Assembly: GCF_000350225.1 (NCBI RefSeq)
Contig: NW_005178652.1
Coordinates: 369,745 to 433,744, forward strand
Origin: Chondrus crispus
Taxonomy: Eukaryota > Rhodophyta > Florideophyceae > Gigartinales > Gigartinaceae
DNA length: 64,000 nt
Direction of reading: 5' to 3'
Made by a program: the position numbers and the translations under genes. Of the stretch, positions 56,901 to 64,000 are shown piece by piece (within the stretch, counting starts at the first letter, position 1; the number at the start of each line of letters is the position of its first letter). The notes under the pieces are model-generated. The model did no database searches. It had not been told where the DNA came from and was given only the letters and a program-made list of their open reading frames with translations.

Positions 56901-57836
56901 AATCTGCTCTATTTCTGATTCGAATCGATTTTAAAGAGCTTTCGTCAGGCAAGACACTCGTCCCCCCGTCGTCCCTGTGCGAATCAAAAACCAACTACAG
57001 CAGCTACTCTAACACCCTGTACCACATTCGTATATGGGCTGCGTCCCATATCGTTCCAGCGTGTCATGCTACAGTATATGTGCGCGGAAGAAGAATAAGT
57101 GGATTCGAGAAAGGATAGAGCAACCTCGCTGTCACGGAGGGTTCGAGAACTTTCCTCAAAAATCTGTTGTCGCATTGGGGTAAATTACTGCAGTCCTATT
57201 GAAGTTATGCCTCGTTTGTCTCAAATGGAGGTAACGGACATATACATCGCTCGAATATACCACATGCGAGATATTTCTGCACATGAAGGGTACACGAGCA
57301 GCTTACTTTTGGGGCAGCAGGTTGCCCCGTTCCTAGTCTACTGATGTGTGCTGTACGCTTCAGCAGAACCACTGCTTGAGTAGTCTCAAAACACCCCAAG
57401 CCTGACCAGTTCACAAACGTCGTTTGATAGGTCCGTACGGCGAGGCTGTAGCCATGCAACTGTTCAGCAGCCCGAACGGCAGCGAGTACTGCACTACATA
57501 GTACACCTTGTGTGGACGCGCCAGCGTTGAGCCCATGGGTTCATAAAATCAGCAATGGGAGGTTCTTTACCCCAATTTCATTTTCAACCCCCCGTGAATA
57601 CCATATGCACTGTTGAATGTTTTCATACGTCTCAATTTTCAACATCGGCGCTCTCCTGACCTGCTCGTGCTTCTCTTATTTTTTTCCCCGTTACTACTCT
57701 ACATGTCATGTGACATCGACAGCAGATTTTGTTTCCATGGCTAGACCTATTTGTCGGGACTCTCAAAACTTCCGGAGGATAAGAAGCTTCACCGCCCTAT
57801 CAGCACCATTTCTGAGTACCGCTTCCGACTATCATC
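53990..57836. other. Intergenic stretch, no gene recognised
   Basis: All frames are short and unlike known proteins. TACTGTA/TACAGTA words occur at 54,920-54,950. I see no tRNA, rRNA or mobile element. Confidence 0.45.
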
Positions 57837-58601
57837 ATGAATCAAGAACTGCATACATCAACTTTTGAGCGGTTCCTTTCTGGTCGTGACTATCGTTCCA
57901 CCGATCGAGACAGTCGAGAGATTCGTCTCCCACTTCTCGAACCAGAGCACGCAGGTGCTGCTCCCTCTACGACACCAGTGTCAAAGTCTTCACGCTCGAA
58001 CAAACCATCTGCTGGAGAGAGGCGGTCCAGTGCCACCCCGAGAATTGCCGAAAGACAGAGGCAGAGTCAAACGCAACCTCACCCTACCGGAGATTCTAGA
58101 AATCGATCATCAAGAAGTCCAGTCAACATGTCCGGGACCAATGTCAACAGGCGAAATGCTCCTGCGCCGCCATCACCGATGTGGACACAAGCTTCTGCCG
58201 CTGGCGTCAAAAAGATTCAACCCTCTGTCTATCAATGTGAGTACTGCCAAATGAAGTTTGGGAGAAAACATCACAAGGAACGCCATGTTGATAACCTCCA
58301 TCGTCGGGTATGTAATATTCCATCAACATATACTCATCGCTGGGTTCCAGGCAAGGTATACTAACACAAAACAACTGATTTCTCCTTTACCATGCAGAGT
58401 ACTGGACCATCATGCCCAATATGTGGTATCTCTTTCCACCAAAAACCGAACTTGTTTCGTCATATGCAGTTAGTTCATGAAGTGCTTCCATATCAGTGCG
58501 ATATCTGCGGAAGCGGATTTTCGAGAAGGGCAGCCTTGAAGCGACACCACCAGAACCGGCACAGGCCCCGAAGCACTAGCGTGCAGTACCCTTCTCACTA
58601 G
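57837..58601 (+). CDS. Three-finger C2H2 zinc-finger protein, two exons
   Basis: Likely nuclear DNA-binding protein of 224 residues. Exon 1 is 57837-58307 (157 codons, ATG in ATCATCATGA). The intron is 58308-58397 (GTATGT...CAG) with branch point TACTAAC at 58359-58365. Exon 2 is 58398-58601 (67 codons plus TAG). The N-terminal 130 residues are Ser/Arg/Pro-rich and probably disordered. Finger 1 (CEYCQMKFGRKHHKERHVDNLH) ends just before the splice site. Finger 2 (CPICGISFHQKPNLFRHMQLVH) and finger 3 (CDICGSGFSRRAALKRHHQNRH) are in exon 2. All three have CX2CX12HX4H. The junction is phase 0 and falls between fingers. Without splicing, exon 1 reads to a stop 57 bases into the intron, so the intron is well supported. 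Target unknown. Confidence 0.9.
58308..58397 (+). other. Intron of the zinc-finger gene
   Basis: 90 bp, 5' splice site GTATGT, branch point TACTAAC (58359-58365, 33 bases before the acceptor), pyrimidine-rich TTTCTCCTTTACC, acceptor CAG. Confidence 0.9.
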
Positions 58602-61600
58602 ACGGACAAACTCTCGTCGTATTCAAACGTGTACAGAAGCACGCAACAGCTCACCAGACTTAAGATATTAGAAAAAGCTGACCAGAAATCTTGAAGAAAG
58701 GAATGGATGCAGTCGAAGAACATGGTAGACTGCGCATGAAAGGGGAGGGGGCAGACCTTGTTAGCTTCATGAATTTGGGACTTCTGTTGGCTCTACTGCA
58801 TTCTGATTGTGATGTTGAGACTTTTGCGCAAATGTGAAGTGAATGCTGCCCGCGACTGTCATTGACGTTTTCTTATGGCACCGAAGACGGATATTTTCGT
58901 AAATGCGGAATTCTGTGGCGTGAACGCCCGTCAAGTCGTCTTTCTCGAAGAGGATAATGAAAGGAAGTCTGTTTATCTTACACATATGAGTATGTGAGTT
59001 CAACTCCATTCCCCTGCGAGGCACTGCTAAGTTACTTGTTCTTGCGAATGCAATGATCATGTGATGACAATAGCTATCTTCTTGAGTTTTAGAAAGTTAA
59101 AGTTTTTATTCCTCTAGGTTTTTTATTTTGAAGTGGTCATCATGCCTTCTTTTCCAAGGTAATCACGCTGGAAACATGCAGAAAGTGTAGCGACTTCTGA
59201 TGTTACTTCTAAACCACCGAGAAAATAGTCCACACTACCTCTCCATATTTTCATTTGTAAATAAAATCCCAAAATCCAGAAGCATGAATAATCGGAGAAC
59301 GTGATTGAGTATCAACAATGTGCTGGCCGATCACCTTCAAGAAAATCCTTAAGGGAAGGGGAATGAGGATCTTCAAACATATATCCCTAGTACAGGACTA
59401 GGAGTGCAGCTCAGAATATAATTCTCCTTGTTTCGTGCCTTAAGATGTTCTTCGAATCACTGGTTGAGACTAAGAGCAACAATATATCATGTAGGACGAT
59501 ACGACATCTGTGAAGATTGATATCCTTCAAGAAAACCTGCCCAGTTTCCTTGCTACTAACCACGATTTATTCATTCGATACGAGTTTGTGGTTCTGGCAA
59601 ATACGTGCCCAAAGCACGCTGTTTAGATACATTGTGTGGTGTGACACCTCAGGGTGAAAATGTTGTCAAACAGAAAATTTGTCAATGGAAGATGGAGGAT
59701 TCCATGAGCTCGACATAGCTATAGACGGGCAACAAACAACAAAGACTAGGGGTGTGTGAAGAGTACAGTATTACACTGTGGTGGACTGGGAAAGGCCCTT
59801 TCATCTGTAATTAAGCAGACCTGTGATCGATTATAGAAATTGTAGAGCACTATTGTGCATACGAGGCAACGCCTGTTTAGATAAATACTTCTCGCAATAT
59901 TTGTATCGTACAGTCTTCAATACCTTGAAACGAGATAAATCAACACGGCCCAACCGCTATATTACCATCAATATTCGTGGCCTGCAAATTGTTGAGACTG
60001 AAGGAGCCCTCGTCAAGAGATGGCGGAGACACAGATCCATAAGATGCGAAGGGGGGTACGTGCAACGAAAAAAGGGTAAATTTCTATTCTCAAAGGTGGG
60101 GGGCATTGGGTCGTGAGACAAACAATGGGCCAACGTTGTGACTTTTGACTGTGTAAGGACAAAAGGGGCGAAGAGTCTTGAAGTTCTGAGAACGCCTTTA
60201 TTTATAAATGCCGATATAAAAGGGAGTATGAGGGTATGGAGTGAATCGGAAGTGTACACTGTATCGGTGAATCGAGAAGAATTTATAGATGCACGAACCT
60301 ACTGAGAAGAAATGGAATGGTCTTGAGTCTCAAGAGAACAGTGAGATGAAAGAGGGGCATGGCGGTTGAGCACGTACACGGCGTAACAAAGATGGAGAGA
60401 GTTATTGGATGGATATTCCACGGAATGTCACGGTTCCAGAGTGATAGCTGCGCCGTGCAGAATAGATGCATGATGGCGTGGCCGGCATGTTGAAATACAT
60501 GCAGTGGGCGGCGGTAAGTGAGCGCAAAAACTAAAAGGGTCCTTCGGACATTGCATGTGCAAGCTTGGCACATGACCCTTGTCTTTTCCGGTCCCTCTCT
60601 GGCCAATAATCACTCAAGTGGTGGCGAGGGTAGAAGTACTGTGATAATGAGGTGCAGAGGCCAGGCGAGGTCGGCAGGTGACTTTACCGAAACTGTAATT
60701 TTGCTTAACCGATTCGCCGTCGGGCCAATGACGTCATTGCATCGTCCACTCCCTTCACGCGCCGTGAAGCTGCTACTGTACCTCGCCATACTGAAGAAAT
60801 GGCTCTAAGAGATGGGGGATGTACAGGTATTGGCGCTCTCCCCTTGCTGCTCACCCTTGGCAGACAAGCACCGTTGCGAACCACACCGCGTGATCAAATT
60901 AGAATACTCCGGTGGTTTTGCCGCTATCTAAAGAATCACGCCGATGTCTCTGCAAACACGTCCGGGGCCGGATAACATGGAAATAGTACAGGAAACGAAC
61001 GATAGATGCAGGTAAGCTGTGCCAACTATCTGGAGCAGAAGAAATTGTTTTTTTTCGATGCACCTGACTTCATCTAAACCTGGCTCGGTTTCCTACAAAA
61101 CGAAAACGCTATTCGGCGCATACACACACCTGCTCCTCCGCTGACATCGTTCGGTACCATTGCGAATTCGGAATGGAAGAAATGTCGCAACTCATGGTTG
61201 ATCTGATGGTTGCAACTGTGGTTGTTCGATTGTAGATGGATGGCTGCAAATCCGGTGAGTCAGAGCCATACATTAACAGCGAAGCAAATGTTTCACGGCC
61301 ATTTTCCGTAGCAGAGCATACTGTACACTGCTTTTTTAGGGGGATGCTGCTGGTGTACAGTGGTAGGCTCTCGAGTGGTCCTGTGCTCTGGAAGCAAAGG
61401 TGTACCCTTCAAGGGTACACTCCAACGGCTGATGTCCATGGTTGGTGGTGTCCTACAGTACAGAAAATGCTAATTAGGGTGACCCGTTTATTTGGGAAGC
61501 AACTGCGAGAATGGGTTGCTTTCACATCGACTTCCACAAAGCCAACAAATGTACAACGATGCCACGTTGCCACATGTTTGTCTCTTCGTGTGGTAGGCGG

Positions 61601-61750
61601 CTCTCAATAGACGATGAGGACCTGTACAGTACAGTGTCGCTTTTCTGAATTACAGTTCATGCCCTCAGAGTGGCACGTGTAGTCTGGATGACTTGGCAAG
61701 GTAGGAATGTATTGACAGTTGGTAATTAGAGAATAAGTATTATTCTACAC
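58602..61750. other. Intergenic stretch, no gene recognised
   Basis: The longest frames (97 codons at 59823, 124 codons at 61236) have no recognisable similarity or domain and no clear start context. Nothing else is supported. Confidence 0.45.
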
Positions 61751-61842
61751 ACAGTGCCTCTTACGATATAGTGCTATAGCGTGACATACTTCTAGCTATG
61801 GCACTATTGGGGGGATGGCACTATATAAAAGAGGCTCAAATA
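61751..61842. repeat. Hairpin repeat (MITE-like), copy 2 without tail
   Basis: Same hairpin as 53463-53553. Its outer stem is GCCTCTT/AAGAGGC where copy 1 has GCCTCCT/AGGAGGC, so both arms changed together. The tail is missing. Confidence 0.85.
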
Positions 61843-63453
61843 CTGTACAGTTGTGATTTTATATTGGACCAGTGAGCCGATGTCATGGTAAACACTCCTC
61901 TAATTCGATAGAGGTCAACATGCTCTGCATCTTCAATCTCACGACTCATTACAACCTTTCCTGCGACCCTTCGTAGGTCAACTCAACGTCCGTAGACATG
62001 CAGAGGGACGCACGCATAACCGTGCTCATCGGCGGATGAGCACGATGGCATCCGGGACAATCGGACGAATTCGAGCATGGTAGGTGACGGCAGTTGCCGA
62101 CCATCAGCAAAGCAAGCATCACAGCATACGGGAAGGACGCAGCGGAAGCAATGCAATAGGGCCTACCGGAGCCCTTGCAAGGGCGAACGTAGGCACGGCG
62201 ATGTGGAAACGCGAAGGGGCGAGAAGGGGGAGTCGATGAGCTGACAATGGCAGTCAGACTACAGCAAACGCGACATCAGCGAGAAGCGAAAAGGCGCGTG
62301 AGCGAAGGAAGAAACCAGCCACCTTCAGGCATGAGGGAGGCTGGTTCGGCGACCGAAAACGGGTACTTAAATCAAGCGAGTAGAAGCAAAGTAAAGATAG
62401 AAGGCAGATGCCCAACTTAATGCTGATCGACTTGTGCACCATCCTCCCCAGTTCCTATCATTGCTGGCCACCAGCACCATGTCGGCACAAATGTTAACAG
62501 TCAACCACACCGAGTAGTGCACCCCCATGCAAGGTTCCAACAACATGCAATACTCGCATCTTGCACTAATGAATGGGGTCACACAAAATACTCGTCTACA
62601 AGCGTCTGGCGCCTCTCGGAACGACTTTGCTCAGCGTGTGCAGTTAGCTACGCGCGCTTTGCACGGTGCAAATGACGAACTGCATCCTCTATACCCGAAA
62701 TGTTCACCATTTCCTCCACTCCCGTAAAGCAGGCAAGTACTTCCTCAAAACCTGGAATAACGCACTCATTTGATTCTATCCCTTTGGTTCCATCTGCACT
62801 CGTCTTTTCATGCTGTGTTGTGGTTGTGTCGGTGCCCTTGCGTGTCACTGGAGTAAGACGGAGAGGATCTGTGGCGTCTGTTGGAAAGGATGATCCGTTT
62901 ACTGTTGGGCATCTTCGTCGGCCGCGTCCCCGTCTTGGACAGGTGTCCAACAGCAATGCAAGGTATGATAACCTGTGTTAACCGAAAAACCCCTGCATTA
63001 CTCACTCGTGGAATTACTCAATTCGGCACTATTGGGCGAGTCCTCTCTGTACGTGTACATGTATTTGGGGACAAAGCACACTGCCAACACAAACACAACA
63101 AAGCCTGTATAACACAACTAAGACCATCTCCACCGCAGGTCTATTGCACGTTTTATTTTTTGGCTTTCATCAATGACCAAAAAATCGAACCCCACCGCAT
63201 TTGGTCAATTGTATTGTCTGGTTTATTCGTTACAATAAACCAATTTCTGGTCAATAGAATCACGCTATAGACCAAAATCTGGTTTATTCACAAGCAATAG
63301 AACAGCGACATGGCACTTGCCCATTGGTTCAAATTGGCGCGAACTTGCCGAAACACATCCAGAACCCCCGAAGCCCAAGGTTCTTGTTTACGAAAGCGGA
63401 GAACATCGGGCAGCTTCTTTGCTGTAGTAGTTACAAAGTGGAAGCTTTTTGCA
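61843..63453. other. Mostly intergenic; contains hairpin-repeat copy 3
   Basis: No gene defended. A minus-strand frame 62956-62648 (102 codons) might be coding but has no recognised domain. 63170-63300 holds repeated TGGTCAAT and TGGTTTATT words, including a hairpin near 63222-63243 (GGTTTATT...AATAAACC). Confidence 0.45.
63025..63121. repeat. Hairpin repeat, copy 3 (partial hairpin plus tail)
   Basis: GGCACTATTGGGCGAG followed by the tail TATTTGGGGACAAAGCACAC ... AACACAACTAA, nearly identical to the tail of copy 1 at 53553-53616. Confidence 0.8.
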
Positions 63454-63990
63454 ATGGGAAAAGGGAAGCACTGGGATGCAGAGGAAAATGCCTGCTTGGC
63501 CAAAGCATTTGTCCATGTCAGCAACGACAGTATTCTTGGCACAGACCAAACAGGCAAGACGTTCCACAGTGCAGTTCACAGCAACTTTGCTGAGCGTGGA
63601 CGTGAGAAATTTGGAACGAAGCCTGTCCCACCTGGAAAGTATGGGCTTCGAAGGTTAGACTCTTGTCGCCAGCATTTCGCAGATGTCAGTGCAGATGTCG
63701 TTCTCTCTTCACCACAACCCACCATCGTCCCACTAGTAGCTCCCCGCGGAGTGCCTCCCGCCGCCGCTCTCTTCGTCCTGCGACCACCAATCCGCCCCCG
63801 AGTCCGACCCTCCGTACACGGACTCCGCCCGCGCGCCCCACGCCTCGTCCTGCGCCTCGCGCCGGCCCGCGTACTTCCGCGGCCGGCCACCCATGTAAGA
63901 CGCCGCGCCTCCCTCCCGCGCGCTGCCGTGCGCCTGCCCCGCCCCGCCCACCTCCTCCGCGCCCGCCCGCAATCGGCGGTCAACAAATGA
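63454..63990 (+). CDS. SANT/Myb-like domain protein, candidate, 3' structure uncertain
   Basis: The frame is open upstream, but the likely start is ATG 63454 (GCAATGGGA), giving 178 residues. The first part (MGKGKHWDAEENACLAKAFV, then DSILGTDQTGKTFHSAVHSNF) resembles Myb/SANT-like domains of plant trihelix type and of the DNA-binding partner protein of PIF/Harbinger transposons (W-x-EEN-x2-L, GTDQTG). The following RLDSCRQHF fits the third helix region. From about residue 95 on, the sequence turns into Pro/Arg-rich low complexity. It overlaps a better-looking minus-strand frame, so the true 3' end or splicing is unknown. It may be a host gene, a transposon partner or a remnant. Confidence 0.5.
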   Translation: MGKGKHWDAEENACLAKAFVHVSNDSILGTDQTGKTFHSAVHSNFAERGREKFGTKPVPPGKYGLRRLDSCRQHFADVSADVVLSSPQPTIVPLVAPRGVPPAAALFVLRPPIRPRVRPSVHGLRPRAPRLVLRLAPARVLPRPATHVRRRASLPRAAVRLPRPAHLLRARPQSAVNK

Positions 63991-64000
63991 CAGGCGGCGC
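63733..64000 (-). CDS. Possible C-terminus of a gene running off the right edge
   Basis: Open minus-strand frame from the window edge to TAG 63733-63735. The visible 88 residues are Gly/Ser/Arg/Asp-rich with a protein-like tail (MGGRPRKYAGRREAQDEAW, ESVYGGSDSGADWWSQDEE, then GRHSAGSY). Start and upstream domains are outside the window. The composition could also be chance in a GC-rich stretch. Confidence 0.35.
   Translation of the reverse strand, partial: RRLSFVDRRLRAGAEEVGGAGQAHGSAREGGAASYMGGRPRKYAGRREAQDEAWGARAESVYGGSDSGADWWSQDEESGGGRHSAGSY

Noticed and set aside
62648-62956. Minus-strand frame of 102 codons
   Set aside because: Some protein-like composition but no recognisable domain, start context or neighbour; it could be chance.

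Overview
The window reads as nuclear DNA of a eukaryote, dominated by nested LTR retrotransposons on the left (1 to about 50,750), with a sparsely coding stretch on the right. Support for a eukaryote is the Ty3/Gypsy and Copia elements with 5-bp target site duplications (TSDs), and a C2H2 zinc-finger gene whose 90-bp GT-AG intron carries a TACTAAC branch point. The taxon is not proven. Compact genes, a SANT/Myb-like 'GTDQTG' domain and large gypsy elements made me think of an alga, perhaps a red alga, but this is only a guess.

Left half, in order of nesting. Element A, a chromodomain Ty3/Gypsy element, is the oldest layer (2302-24037). It was hit by element Z (its 3' end is 1-2301), by element B (3663-18489, inserted in the integrase region, TSD ACCGC) and by a minus-strand solo LTR of the B family (19965-21020, TSD GGAAC). 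A Copia element E (26503-44978) was hit by Ty3 element C (26757-39891, TSD GACAG) and by Copia element D (40439-44946, minus strand, TSD TTTCC). Between A and E lies a 2.5-kb patch bounded by two inverted 104-bp LTR-like sequences. It holds a Copia gag fragment, a U3-like tandem repeat and a Copia-type primer binding site. To the right, 47036-47383 is a broken Kelch-repeat sequence and 48100-50752 is a decayed minus-strand gypsy copy (F).

The main finding is a conserved antisense reading frame in all four Ty3 elements whose 3' end is visible (Z, A, B, C). I call it aORF. It lies between the pol/chromodomain end and the 3' LTR on the opposite strand, and its start codon is about 90-190 bp from that LTR. 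The Z and C proteins are plainly homologous over more than 200 residues. A and B are longer and more divergent but share the position and a short motif. The A frame was intact across the point where the solo LTR landed. In C the aORF cassette is bracketed by a repeated palindrome plus polypurine tract and is preceded by a minisatellite of about 15 hairpin-forming units.

Right half (50.8-64 kb). There is one convincing host gene, a three-finger C2H2 protein in two exons (57837-58601). There is also a SANT/Myb-like reading frame (from 63454) and what may be the 3' end of a minus-strand gene running off the right edge. A small hairpin repeat occurs in full or in part at 53463, 61751 and 63025, and two copies show a compensatory base change in the stem. 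A 240-base N gap (53750-53989) is followed by a suspicious poly-G run. The remaining intergenic DNA shows no gene I can defend.

All retroelement coding regions except B gag carry stops, frameshifts or truncations, so no autonomous element is present here as read.
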